NCBI RefSeq assembly: GCF_018614135.1
Contig: NZ_JAGGOW010000187.1
Coordinates: 1-39,034 of the forward strand
From: Streptomyces sp. ISL-66
GTDB lineage: Bacteria > Actinomycetota > Actinomycetes > Streptomycetales > Streptomycetaceae
Reading direction: 5' to 3'
DNA: 39,034 nucleotides
The translations under genes and the position numbers were made by a program. Below the pieces are notes generated by a model. It saw only the letters and a program-made list of their open reading frames with translations, was not told where the DNA came from and searched no databases. Below, one piece after another: positions 7,857 to 16,462 of the stretch (position 1 is the first letter of the stretch; each line of letters starts with the position of its first letter).

Positions 7857-10800
7857 GTGGTGGCGGCAGAGACGGGAACAGGCGAGAAACAGGGCTGGGC
7901 CAAGCGGCTGGCGGCCTACACCTGGCGGTACAAGGTCAACGTGCTGCTGGCGCTCGGCTCCTCGCTCGGCGGCATGGCCGTCATGGCGCTCGTACCGCTC
8001 GTCACCAAGGTGATCCTCGACGACGTCATCGGGGACAAGAGCAAGCCCATGGGCCCCTGGGCCGGAATGCTCATCGGCGCGGCGGTCCTCGTCTACGTGA
8101 TGACCTACATCCGCAGGTACTACGGCGGGCGCCTCGCCCTCGACGTGCAGCACGACCTGCGCACCGACATGTACGACTCCATAGCCCGCCTCGACGGCCG
8201 CCGCCAGGACGAGCTGTCCACCGGCCAGGTCGTCGGCCGGGCGACGAGCGACCTGCAGCTCATCCAGGGGCTGCTCTTCATGCTGCCCATGACCATCGGG
8301 AACTTCCTGCTCTTCGGGATATCCCTCGGGATCATGCTGTGGCTGTCGCCGATGCTAACCCTCGTCGCGCTGCTCATGGCCCCCGCCCTGTGGTTCATCG
8401 CCAAGCGCAGCCGCAAGAAGCTCTTCCCCGCCACCTGGTACGCCCAGAGCCAGGCCGCGGCCGTCGCCACCGTCGTCGACGGGGCCGTCACCGGCGTCCG
8501 CGTCGTCAAGGGCTTCGGCCAGGAGGATCAGGAGACCGGCAAGCTGCGCGAAGCCGGCCGCCGGCTCTTCGCCGGGCGGATGCGCAGCATCCGCCTGAAC
8601 TCGCGCTACACCCCCGCCCTGCAGGCCGTACCCGCCCTCGGGCAGGTCGCCATGCTGGCCCTCGGCGGGTGGATGGCCACCAAGGGGCAGGTCACCCTCG
8701 GTACCTTCGTCGCCTTCTCCACCTACCTCGCGCAGCTCGTCGGTCCCGTCCGAATGCTCGCCATGGTCCTCACCGTCGGCCAGCAGGCCCGCGCCGGCGT
8801 CGAGCGGGTCTTCGAGCTCATCGACACCGAGCCGGTCATGGACGAAGGGACGGAGCGGCTTCCCGACGACGCGCCCGCCACCGTCGAGTTCGAGGACGTC
8901 CGTTTCGGGTACGACCCCGAGCGCCCGGTCCTCGACGGCTTCTCGCTCGGCGTCCGCGAAGGGGAGACCGTCGCCCTCGTCGGCTCCTCCGGCAGCGGCA
9001 AGTCCACCGTCGCCCTGCTCCTGCCCCGCTTCTACGATGCCGACCGCGGCGCCGTCCGCGTCGGCGGCCACGACGTGCGCGAGCTGACCTACGACTCGCT
9101 GCGCGGCGCGATCGGGCTGGTCCCCGAGGACTCCTTCCTCTTCTCCGACACCATCCGCTCCAACATCGCCTACGGGCACCCCGACGCCACCGACGCACAG
9201 GTCGAGGCCGCCGCCCGCGCCGCCCAGGCCGAGGGCTTCATCCAAGCCCTCCCCGCCGGGTACGACACCAAGGTCGGCGAGCAGGGCCTGACCCTCTCCG
9301 GCGGCCAGCGCCAGCGCATCGCGCTCGCCCGCGCCATCCTCACCGACCCCCGCCTGCTGCTCCTCGACGACGCCACCTCCGCCGTAGACGCCCGCGTCGA
9401 GCACGAGATCCACGAGGCGCTGCGGACCGTCATGGCCGGCCGTACCACGCTGCTCATCGCCCACCGCCGCTCCACGCTCGCGCTCGCCGACCGGATCGCC
9501 GTACTGGAGCACGGGCGGCTCGCCGACATCGGCACGCACGAGGAGCTGGAGCGCCGCTCCGCCCTGTACCGGCGGCTGCTGACCGACCCCGACGCCCTCG
9601 GCTCCGCGTCCCCGCAGACCCCGGACGCGCCCGCCATGGCCGAGTTCGAGCGCGATCTCGAACGGGAGCGCGAGCGCGACCGGAACATCGAGCGGGACAT
9701 CGAGCTCGAAGCCGAGATCGACTCCGAGCCCGTCAACGCCAAGCGCCGGGTGGCCGGCGGGATCACCCCCGAGCTGTGGCAGCGGCAGGAGGAGGCCGAC
9801 GAGAAGACCACCGCCCCGGCCGGCATGCCCGCCACGCCGGAACTGCTCGCCCAGGTGGCCGCGCTGCCGCCGGCCGACGACGCCCCCGCGGTCGACGAGG
9901 CCCGCGCCGCGTCCGCCGAGGACAGCTACAACCTGGGCCGCCTGCTCCGCGGCTTCTGGGCGCCGCTCGCGATCTCCCTGGCCCTCGTGGCCGTGGACGC
10001 CGGATCCGGGCTGCTCCTGCCCATCCTGATCCGGCACGGGATCGACCAGGGCGTCGAACAGGCGGCCCTCGCCGCCGTCTGGGTGGCCGCCGGCCTCGCG
10101 CTGGCCGTGGTCGCCGCCCAGTGGGCCGCGCAGTTCGCCGAGACCCGGATGACCGGCCGCACCGGCGAGCGCGTGCTCTACGCCCTGCGCGTCAAGATCT
10201 TCGCCCAGCTCCAGCGCCTCGGCCTCGACTACTACGAGCGCGAGCTGACCGGCAAGATCATGACCCGGATGACGACCGACGTGGACGCCCTCTCCAGCTT
10301 CCTGCAGACCGGGCTCGTCACCGCCGTCGTCTCCGTCTTCACCTTCTTCGGCATCCTGATCGCCCTGCTCGTCCTCGACGTCGAGCTGGCCCTGATCGTC
10401 TTCGCCACCCTGCCGGTGCTGGTCATCGGCACGATCGTGTTCCGCCGCAAGTCGGTCGCCGCGTACGAGCTCGCCCGCGACCGGGTCGGCCTGGTCAACG
10501 CCGACCTCCAGGAGTCCGTGGCCGGGCTGCGCATCGTCCAGGCCTTCCGCCGCCAGAGCTCGGGCGCCGTCCGGTTCGCCGAGCGCAGCGATGACTACCG
10601 CCGGGCCCGGGTCCGGGGCCAGTGGCTGATATCCGTCTACTTCCCCTTCGTCCAGCTGCTGTCCTCCGGGGCCGCGGCCGCCGTGCTGATCGTCGGCGCG
10701 GGCCGGGTGGAGGCCCAGACGCTCACCACCGGCGCGCTGGTCGCGTACCTGCTCTACATCGACCTGTTCTTCGCGCCCGTCCAGCAGCTCTCCCAGGTCT

Positions 10801-11672
10801 TCGACGGCTACCAGCAGGCCACTGTCTCGCTCGGCCGGATCCAGGACCTGCTGCGCGAGCCGACCAGCACCCCCCGCCCCGCCGAGCCCCGTCCGCTGCC
10901 CGAGCTGCGCGGCGAGATCGCCTTCGAGGAGGTCCACTTCGGGTACGGCACCGCCGAGGAGCGCGGGGAGAAGGAGCCGGCACTGGCCGGAATCAGCCTG
11001 CGGATACCCGCCGGGCAGACCGTCGCCTTCGTCGGCGAGACCGGGGCCGGCAAGTCGACGCTGGTCAAGATGGTGGCCCGGTTCTACGATCCGACCTCCG
11101 GCCGGGTCACCGCCGACGGGGTGGACCTGCGCGAACTGGACCTGACGCAGTACCGCCACCGGCTGGGGGTCGTCCCCCAGGAGCCGTACCTCTTCCCGGG
11201 GACCGTCCGCGACGCCATCGCCTACGGGCGGCCCGGGGCGAGCGACGCCGAGGTGGAGGCCGCCGCGCACGCGGTCGGCGCCCACGACATGATCGCCACC
11301 CTCGACGGCGGCTACCTGCACGCCGTCACCGAACGCGGCCGCAACCTCTCCGCAGGCCAGCGCCAGCTGATCGCGCTGGCCCGCGCCGAGCTCGTCGACC
11401 CCGACGTGCTGCTGCTCGACGAGGCCACCGCCGCCCTCGACCTGGCCACCGAGGCCCTGGTCAACCAGGCCACCGACCGGCTCGCGGGCAAGCGCACCAC
11501 CCTGGTGGTGGCGCACCGGCTGACCACCGCCGCACGCGCCGACCGGGTCGTCGTCATGGACCGGGGCCGGGTGGCCGAGGACGGTACCCACGCCGAACTG
11601 CTGGCCCGCGGCGGCCGGTACGCGGAGCTGTGGCGGACCTTCGTCGGGGAGGACGAGCGCGCGGCGGCTTGA
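7857..11672 (+). CDS. Fused ABC exporter (two transmembrane-ATPase halves in one chain)
   Basis: 1271 residues: TMD1 (about 20-320), NBD1 (340-590), a charged linker (about 590-690, runs of Glu/Arg), TMD2 (690-1010), NBD2 (1020-1260). NBD1 has Walker A VGSSGSGKST near 375, LSGGQ near 480, Walker B LLLLDD and H-loop AHRRST. NBD2 has VGETGAGKST near 1059, LSAGQ near 1164, LLLDEA and AHRLTT. NBD1 carries Glu for the Q-loop Gln (LVPEDS) and Asp for the catalytic Glu; NBD2 has the LSAGQ signature change. All fall on one composite ATP site, as in TM287/288 and LmrCD-type multidrug exporters. Start is GTG 7857 (GTG 7860 also possible) after GGGGAGG. The substrate cannot be told; a drug or lipid exporter is likely. 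Full fusion of two halves is known in actinobacteria. Confidence 0.93.
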   Translation: MVAAETGTGEKQGWAKRLAAYTWRYKVNVLLALGSSLGGMAVMALVPLVTKVILDDVIGDKSKPMGPWAGMLIGAAVLVYVMTYIRRYYGGRLALDVQHDLRTDMYDSIARLDGRRQDELSTGQVVGRATSDLQLIQGLLFMLPMTIGNFLLFGISLGIMLWLSPMLTLVALLMAPALWFIAKRSRKKLFPATWYAQSQAAAVATVVDGAVTGVRVVKGFGQEDQETGKLREAGRRLFAGRMRSIRLNSRYTPALQAVPALGQVAMLALGGWMATKGQVTLGTFVAFSTYLAQLVGPVRMLAMVLTVGQQARAGVERVFELIDTEPVMDEGTERLPDDAPATVEFEDVRFGYDPERPVLDGFSLGVREGETVALVGSSGSGKSTVALLLPRFYDADRGAVRVGGHDVRELTYDSLRGAIGLVPEDSFLFSDTIRSNIAYGHPDATDAQVEAAARAAQAEGFIQALPAGYDTKVGEQGLTLSGGQRQRIALARAILTDPRLLLLDDATSAVDARVEHEIHEALRTVMAGRTTLLIAHRRSTLALADRIAVLEHGRLADIGTHEELERRSALYRRLLTDPDALGSASPQTPDAPAMAEFERDLERERERDRNIERDIELEAEIDSEPVNAKRRVAGGITPELWQRQEEADEKTTAPAGMPATPELLAQVAALPPADDAPAVDEARAASAEDSYNLGRLLRGFWAPLAISLALVAVDAGSGLLLPILIRHGIDQGVEQAALAAVWVAAGLALAVVAAQWAAQFAETRMTGRTGERVLYALRVKIFAQLQRLGLDYYERELTGKIMTRMTTDVDALSSFLQTGLVTAVVSVFTFFGILIALLVLDVELALIVFATLPVLVIGTIVFRRKSVAAYELARDRVGLVNADLQESVAGLRIVQAFRRQSSGAVRFAERSDDYRRARVRGQWLISVYFPFVQLLSSGAAAAVLIVGAGRVEAQTLTTGALVAYLLYIDLFFAPVQQLSQVFDGYQQATVSLGRIQDLLREPTSTPRPAEPRPLPELRGEIAFEEVHFGYGTAEERGEKEPALAGISLRIPAGQTVAFVGETGAGKSTLVKMVARFYDPTSGRVTADGVDLRELDLTQYRHRLGVVPQEPYLFPGTVRDAIAYGRPGASDAEVEAAAHAVGAHDMIATLDGGYLHAVTERGRNLSAGQRQLIALARAELVDPDVLLLDEATAALDLATEALVNQATDRLAGKRTTLVVAHRLTTAARADRVVVMDRGRVAEDGTHAELLARGGRYAELWRTFVGEDERAAA

Positions 11673-11832
11673 GCGGCGGCCATCCGATCCGCGGTACGGG
11701 GTGATTCACCCGATGTGCCGGACCGGTCAGCGTCCACGCGATCCACCGCTGCGTGTGGGCAAAGGGGAGTGTAGGGGGCGGATCCGTCGATTCCGGCTGG
11801 ATCCTGTGCTGACGGTCCGTCCCAACAAGGTC

Positions 11833-11881
11833 TGGTCAGCGGCGCGTTGACCCCGCTAGGTTCACGGCGACCGAAGTGAAC
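11833..11881 (+). promoter_or_regulatory. Promoter and inverted repeat before the S37 peptidase gene
   Basis: TGGTCA (11833-11838) and TAGGTT (11857-11862) are 18 bp apart and fit a Streptomyces vegetative promoter (-10 TAGRRT). GTTCAC (11860-11865) and GTGAAC (11876-11881) form a perfect inverted repeat with a 10-bp spacer across the predicted start site, so it may be an operator. The remainder of the 224-bp gap from 11673 shows no gene. GGGGAGGG at 11885-11892 is the ribosome site. Confidence 0.45.
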
Positions 11882-11896
11882 TCAAGGGGAGGGTGA

Positions 11897-13363
11897 ATGC
11901 GCAAGACGCTCGGATGGCTGCTGTCGCTCGTGGTGCTCATCGGCACCATGGGCGCGGCCGGCTTCACGGCACAAGCGGCCACCGCCGCGGAGCCTGCCGC
12001 CGCAACGGATGCCACCGCCGCCACCGCCGCCACGGCCGCGGACATCAAGGACCAGATCCTCTCCGTCCCGGGGATGACCCTGATCGAGGAGAAGCCGTAC
12101 CCCGGTTACCGCTTCTTCGTACTGAACTACGAGCAGCCGGTCGACCACCGCGCGCCGTGGAAGGGCACCTTCAAGCAGCGGCTGACCCTGCTGCACAAGG
12201 ACGTCTCCCGGCCGACGGTGTTCTTCACCTCCGGCTACAACGTCAACACCGCCCCGCGCCGCAGTGAGCCGACGACCATCGTCGACGGCAACCAGGTGTC
12301 GCTGGAGTATCGATTCTTCACCCCCTCCCGGCCCGATCCGGCCAACTGGGCGAACCTGGACATCTGGCAGGCCGCCAGCGACCAGCACCGGATCTTCACC
12401 GCTCTGAAGAAGGTCTACAAGAAGAACTGGCTCGCCACGGGCGGCAGCAAGGGCGGCATGACCGCCACGTACTACGAGCGCTTCTACCCGCGCGACATGG
12501 ACGGTGTCGTCGCGTACGTCGCGCCCAACGATGTGGTCAACAAGGAGGACTCGGCCTACGACCGGTTCTTCGCCAAGGTCGGCACCAAGGAGTGCCGCGA
12601 CAAGCTGAACGCGGTGCAGCGCGAGGCGCTCGTACGCCGCGTTCCGCTGGAGGCCAAGTACGCGGCGGCAGCCGCCGAGGCCGGCTGGACCTTCACCACC
12701 GTCGGCGACCTCGACAAGGCCTACGAGGCCGTCGTGCTCGACTACGTGTGGGCCTTCTGGCAGTACAGCCTGCTCGCCGACTGCGCCTCCATCCCGGTCG
12801 CCGCGACCGCGAGCGACCAAGAGATCTGGGACACGGTCGACGCGATCTCCGGCTTCTCGGCCTACGCCGACCAGGGACTGGAGACGTACACGCCGTACTA
12901 CTACCAGGCGGGCACGCAGCTCGGCTCGCCCGACATCAAGCAGGCCCACCTGGCCGACCTGAGCCGCTACGGCTACCAGCCGCCGCGCAACTTCGTGCCC
13001 CGCGACATCCCGATGACCTTCCAGCCGGCGGCGATGCGGGACGTGGACGACTGGGTCAAGAAGAACGCGAACCAGATGCTCTTCGTCTACGGACAGAACG
13101 ACCCGTGGGGCGCTGAACCGTTCCACCTCGGCTATGGGGTCCGCGACAGCCACGTGATGATCGCGCCGGGCGCCAACCACGGGGCGAACGTCTCCAAGCT
13201 GATGGAGAGCGAGAAGTCGCTGGCCACCGCGAAGATCCTGCAGTGGGCCGGGGTGGCCCCGGCCGCCACGCTCACCGGTCCGGCTGCGGCCGCGCCGCTG
13301 GCGAAGCCGGACGCGCAGCTCGACCAGCAGGACCTGGAGCGCGAGCCGATGCTGCGGCCGTAG
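11897..13363 (+). CDS. Secreted S37 family prolyl tri/tetrapeptidyl aminopeptidase
   Basis: 488 residues, near the length of the Streptomyces PS-10/Ptp aminopeptidases. ATG 11897 follows GGGGAGGG. An N-terminal signal peptide (MRKTLGWLLSLVVLIGTMG...AQA) is followed by an Ala/Thr-rich pro-segment. The alpha/beta hydrolase triad is visible: Ser in TGGSKGGMTATYYE near residue 184, Asp in FVYGQNDPWGAEPF near 402, His in APGANHGANVSK near 429. The family removes tri- or tetrapeptides from proline-containing peptides outside the cell and works with extracellular proteases, including processing of transglutaminase pro-peptides in relatives. It is transcribed alone, convergent with the GH3 gene. Exact specificity cannot be read from sequence. 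Confidence 0.9.
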   Translation: MRKTLGWLLSLVVLIGTMGAAGFTAQAATAAEPAAATDATAATAATAADIKDQILSVPGMTLIEEKPYPGYRFFVLNYEQPVDHRAPWKGTFKQRLTLLHKDVSRPTVFFTSGYNVNTAPRRSEPTTIVDGNQVSLEYRFFTPSRPDPANWANLDIWQAASDQHRIFTALKKVYKKNWLATGGSKGGMTATYYERFYPRDMDGVVAYVAPNDVVNKEDSAYDRFFAKVGTKECRDKLNAVQREALVRRVPLEAKYAAAAAEAGWTFTTVGDLDKAYEAVVLDYVWAFWQYSLLADCASIPVAATASDQEIWDTVDAISGFSAYADQGLETYTPYYYQAGTQLGSPDIKQAHLADLSRYGYQPPRNFVPRDIPMTFQPAAMRDVDDWVKKNANQMLFVYGQNDPWGAEPFHLGYGVRDSHVMIAPGANHGANVSKLMESEKSLATAKILQWAGVAPAATLTGPAAAAPLAKPDAQLDQQDLEREPMLRP

Positions 13364-13373
13364 CGGCGCGCGG

Positions 13374-13432
13374 GTAGCTCGCACGTAGCTCACGGGTAGC
13401 TCCCAGGTATGTCCCGAGCAGCCCCCGGGGGC
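13374..13432. repeat. GTAGCTC repeats and palindrome in convergent 3' region
   Basis: GTAGCTC occurs at 13374, 13385 and 13396, exactly 11 bp apart. The 12-bp palindrome GCCCCCGGGGGC follows at 13421-13432. Both lie in the 94-bp gap between the S37 gene and the GH3 gene, which end toward each other. The palindrome may help termination, but no U-run follows. No other feature is seen. Confidence 0.4.
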
Positions 13433-13457
13433 CACGGGAGGCGTACACAGGGCCGTA

Positions 13458-15401
13458 CTACGGCTCGTACGTCAGCCCGTGGCCCAGCGGGTAGCGGCCC
13501 GGCACCGGGACCGGGAGCCGCCCGGCGGGCCGGACGGCCCCGGTGACCACCCGGGCCGCCGCCCGCAGCTCCACGTCCGTCCAGGTGTACGTCGCCAGCT
13601 CGGCCGCGCACGTCGGCAGCCGGGCCGGGTCGTACGGGTTGCGGATCGCCACCAGGACCACCGGCACCCCGGTGGCCAGCAGTTCCGTGACCAGGTCGCG
13701 CTGCGGGCTCTCGCCCTCCGGGACGTTGTACGTGCACACGAGCACGGCGGCGTGGCCCGCGGCGGCCGCCACCGCGCGGGCCGGCGGCAGCGCCGTCGCC
13801 CGGCAGCCCAGCGCCGACAGCTCCCGTGCCAGTACCGCCGTAGGGGGTCCCGTCGTACCCGAGGGGGAGACCGGGTCAGTCCCGGTGACCAGGAGCAGCG
13901 GCCGGGACGCCGGGTCGATCGGCAGCAGCCTCACCGGGTTGGCCAGCAGGGTCGTCGTACGGGCCGCGATCTCGTCCGCGGCGGCCAGGTGCGCCGGGAT
14001 CCCGACGGCCGCGTCCACCGCCTCGGCGGTCGTGCCTGCCCCGGCCCCTGCTGAGCCCGCCGCCCCTGCTGAGCCCGCCGCGCCCGCCGAGCTCGCCGCG
14101 CCCGCCGCGTTGAACAGGCCCCGGCGTGCCTTGAGTTCCAGGATCCGCAGCACCGACTCCTCGATCCGGGCCCGCGTCAGCTCGCCCGAGGCCACGGCCG
14201 CCAGCACGCTGCGGTGCGCGAGCCCCAGGTCCGGCGGGTTCAACAGCTGGTCGCAGCCCGCCTTCAGCGCCAGTACGGGGACGCGGTCGTCCCCGTACTT
14301 CTGGCGTACCCCGGCCATGTCGAGGGCGTCGGTGACCACCACGCCCCGGAAGCCCAGCCGTTCGCGCAGGATGCCCGTGACGATGGGCCGCGAGAGGGTC
14401 GCCGGATCGCCCGAGGGGTCGAGCGCGGGAAAGACGATGTGCGCCGTCATGACGACGTCCACGCCCGCCTCCACGGCCGCGCGGAACGGCGGCTCGTCCA
14501 GCTCCTCCCACTGCGCCCGGCTGTGCCGCATCAGCGGCAGCCCGACGTGGCTGTCGGTCCCGGTGTCCCCGTGCCCCGGGAAGTGCTTCGCGGTGGCGGC
14601 CACCCCCGCGCCCTGGTAGCCGCGGACCTGAGCGGCGACGAGGGCCGCCACGGCGTGCGGGTCGGAGCCGAAGGACCGGACGCCGATGACCGGGTTGGCG
14701 GGGTCGACGTTCACGTCTGCGACCGGCGCGTAGTCGTGGCGAATGCCCATCGCCGCCAGCTCGGAGCCCGCGATCCGCGCGGCCCGGCGGGCCTCGGCGG
14801 TGGACCCGCCGGCCCCCAGCGCCCCGGCCCCCAGGGCCATGGCCCCCGGGAGCAGCGTCGCGGGCTTCCCGACGCGCGCGACGGCGCCGTGCTCCTGATC
14901 GATGGACAGTAGCAGCGGGACGCCCGCGCCGGAGGCCGCGGCCGCCCGCTGGAGCCCGGCCGACAGCTCGGCGATCTGGTACGGGGTACGGGTGTTGTGC
15001 GCCCAGGCGAAGTAGACGATCCCGCCGAGGTGGTAGCGGGAGACCAGCTCGGCGGCGGTGCGCACGCCGAACAGCGCCAGGTTCTGCTCGGCGTCGGCCG
15101 GGTCGGGGCCGGTCGCCGAATGCCCGTACGCCCGCGATACGAAGAGCTGCCCGACCAGTTCCGCCGGGCTCATCCGGGCCACGGTGTCGCGCAGCGCGGC
15201 CCGGTCGGGAGCGCCCGCGGGCGCGCCCCCGCCGCCGGGCCGCGCGTCGGGAGGCCGGTGGTCGTCGGGGGCAGGGCCGCGCGGGGCCGGTCCGCCGGGG
15301 GACCGGGAGGTCACCAGGGCGGCGGAGGCGGCCCCCGCGGCGGTGACGGCGGCCATGGCGGCCGCGGCGAGCAGGGTCCGGCGGGAGGCTTGGTACGGCA
15401 C
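13458..15401 (-). CDS. Exported GH3 beta-N-acetylglucosaminidase-like hydrolase
   Basis: 647 residues from GTG 15401. A twin-arginine signal (QASRRTLLAAAAMAAVTAAG) targets it to the Tat pathway. The catalytic barrel shows LLLSIDQEHGAVARVG, then AKHFPGHGDTGTDSHVGLP, the NagZ-type loop that supplies the acid/base His-Asp dyad, then VVVTDALDMAGV with the Asp nucleophile. NagZ-type enzymes release N-acetylglucosamine from chitin oligomers or peptidoglycan fragments. A C-terminal alpha/beta sandwich domain follows after an Ala/Gly/Ser-rich linker (about 14037-14112) made by an 18-bp tandem repeat. The start lies 10 nt after the LysR stop with no good ribosome site, so translation is probably coupled to lysR. 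Exact substrate is not settled. Confidence 0.88.
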   Translation of the reverse strand: MPYQASRRTLLAAAAMAAVTAAGAASAALVTSRSPGGPAPRGPAPDDHRPPDARPGGGGAPAGAPDRAALRDTVARMSPAELVGQLFVSRAYGHSATGPDPADAEQNLALFGVRTAAELVSRYHLGGIVYFAWAHNTRTPYQIAELSAGLQRAAAASGAGVPLLLSIDQEHGAVARVGKPATLLPGAMALGAGALGAGGSTAEARRAARIAGSELAAMGIRHDYAPVADVNVDPANPVIGVRSFGSDPHAVAALVAAQVRGYQGAGVAATAKHFPGHGDTGTDSHVGLPLMRHSRAQWEELDEPPFRAAVEAGVDVVMTAHIVFPALDPSGDPATLSRPIVTGILRERLGFRGVVVTDALDMAGVRQKYGDDRVPVLALKAGCDQLLNPPDLGLAHRSVLAAVASGELTRARIEESVLRILELKARRGLFNAAGAASSAGAAGSAGAAGSAGAGAGTTAEAVDAAVGIPAHLAAADEIAARTTTLLANPVRLLPIDPASRPLLLVTGTDPVSPSGTTGPPTAVLARELSALGCRATALPPARAVAAAAGHAAVLVCTYNVPEGESPQRDLVTELLATGVPVVLVAIRNPYDPARLPTCAAELATYTWTDVELRAAARVVTGAVRPAGRLPVPVPGRYPLGHGLTYEP

Positions 15402-15411
15402 GCGCCGGACG

Positions 15412-16380
15412 CTACTGCCGGGCTACGCCTTCAGGGCGACGGACACTCGCCAGGTCCCCCGGACGGGGGCGGCACTGGGCCCGGTCCCGGTCCCAGTGCT
15501 CCTGCAAGGTCCGGACGGCCTCGGTGATCGCGGGCCGGCGGGCCGCACCGGTCCGCCACAGCGCGTACAGCCGCCGTACGGGGGCCGGTTCGAGCGGCAC
15601 CGTCACCGCGCCCGGCGGCAGGACCCCGGTGCCCAGGCGCGGTACGACGGCCACCCCGAGCCCGGCCGCGACCAGCGCGACGATGGTGTGGTTCTCCTCG
15701 GCGACGTGCACGATGTCGGGCTCGTACCCGACCGCGCGCAGGGTCCGCACCAGCCAGTCGTGGCAGACCCGGCCGGGCGGCTGGCACACCCACCGCAGGC
15801 CGCCCAGATCCGCCCGCCGGATGTCGGCGCGGGTGGTGAGCGGATGGCCGGCGGGCACCACGAGATCGCAGGGGTCGTCCCCGATCACCGCCCGCTCGAC
15901 CCCCTCCGGGGTGGGTAGCGGGGCGACGTCCCAGTCGTGCGCGACCGCCAGATCGGTGACGCCCCGGGCCACCAGGTCCACGGAGAGGTGGGGGTCCACT
16001 TCCGTCAGGCGCACTTCCACGGCGGGATGCCGGGCGGCCAGATCGGCCAGTACCCCCGGCAGCAGCCCGCGCGCGGCCGATGCGAAGGCGGAGACCGTCA
16101 GCAGCCCGCTCGGCTGTCCGCGCCGCTCCTCGAGGGTGGTTTCGGCTCGCTCCACGATGGCCAGCAGCTGCTGCGCGGTCTGCGCCAGGTGGTGGGCCTC
16201 CTCGGTGAGCGCGACCCCGCGGCCGCGCCGCTCCAGCAGCGTGGTCCGGGTCTCCCGCTCCAGCTTGGCGATCTGCTGGGAAACGGCGGAGGGGGTGTAT
16301 CCGAGGGCGGCCGCCGCGCCCGCGATCGAACCGTGGACGGAGACGGCGTGCAGGGCGCGGAGCCGGGCGAGGTCGAGCAT
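15412..16380 (-). CDS. LysR-family transcriptional regulator
   Basis: 322 residues. The N-terminal winged helix is clear: MLDLARLRALHAVSVHGSIA, then AALGYTPSAVSQQIAKLERE. An effector-binding domain follows, with LLTVSAFASAARGLLPGVLA. ATG 16380 fits the family start exactly. It is divergent from an EamA transporter (83-bp gap) and is followed 10 nt later by the GH3 gene on the same strand. It likely controls the exporter, itself, or both. The gap holds an interrupted dyad at 16386-16402, fitting a LysR site. Ligand unknown. The shared transcript with GH3 could also link the regulator to amino-sugar use, but that is inference. Confidence 0.88.
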   Translation of the reverse strand: MLDLARLRALHAVSVHGSIAGAAAALGYTPSAVSQQIAKLERETRTTLLERRGRGVALTEEAHHLAQTAQQLLAIVERAETTLEERRGQPSGLLTVSAFASAARGLLPGVLADLAARHPAVEVRLTEVDPHLSVDLVARGVTDLAVAHDWDVAPLPTPEGVERAVIGDDPCDLVVPAGHPLTTRADIRRADLGGLRWVCQPPGRVCHDWLVRTLRAVGYEPDIVHVAEENHTIVALVAAGLGVAVVPRLGTGVLPPGAVTVPLEPAPVRRLYALWRTGAARRPAITEAVRTLQEHWDRDRAQCRPRPGDLASVRRPEGVARQ

Positions 16381-16385
16381 GCGCC

Positions 16386-16402
16386 AAGCGTAAGCGCTGC
16401 TT
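16386..16402. promoter_or_regulatory. Interrupted dyad AAGC-N9-GCTT between lysR and the exporter gene
   Basis: AAGC at 16386-16389 and GCTT at 16399-16402 flank an inner palindrome AGCGCT (16393-16398). It lies just upstream of the lysR ATG in the divergent gap, where LysR-type proteins usually bind. Only symmetry and position support this. Confidence 0.35.
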
Positions 16403-16462
16403 CATCCAACCCGGAAGGGATCCGCGCTGGTGCTAAATGGTTCGGCGTCAGATCCTCGAGGC

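Noticed and set aside
8355..11591. A 1078-codon open frame opposite the ABC exporter
   Set aside because: Shadow frame; Gly/Glu/Val-rich with no motif, against a complete exporter on the plus strand.
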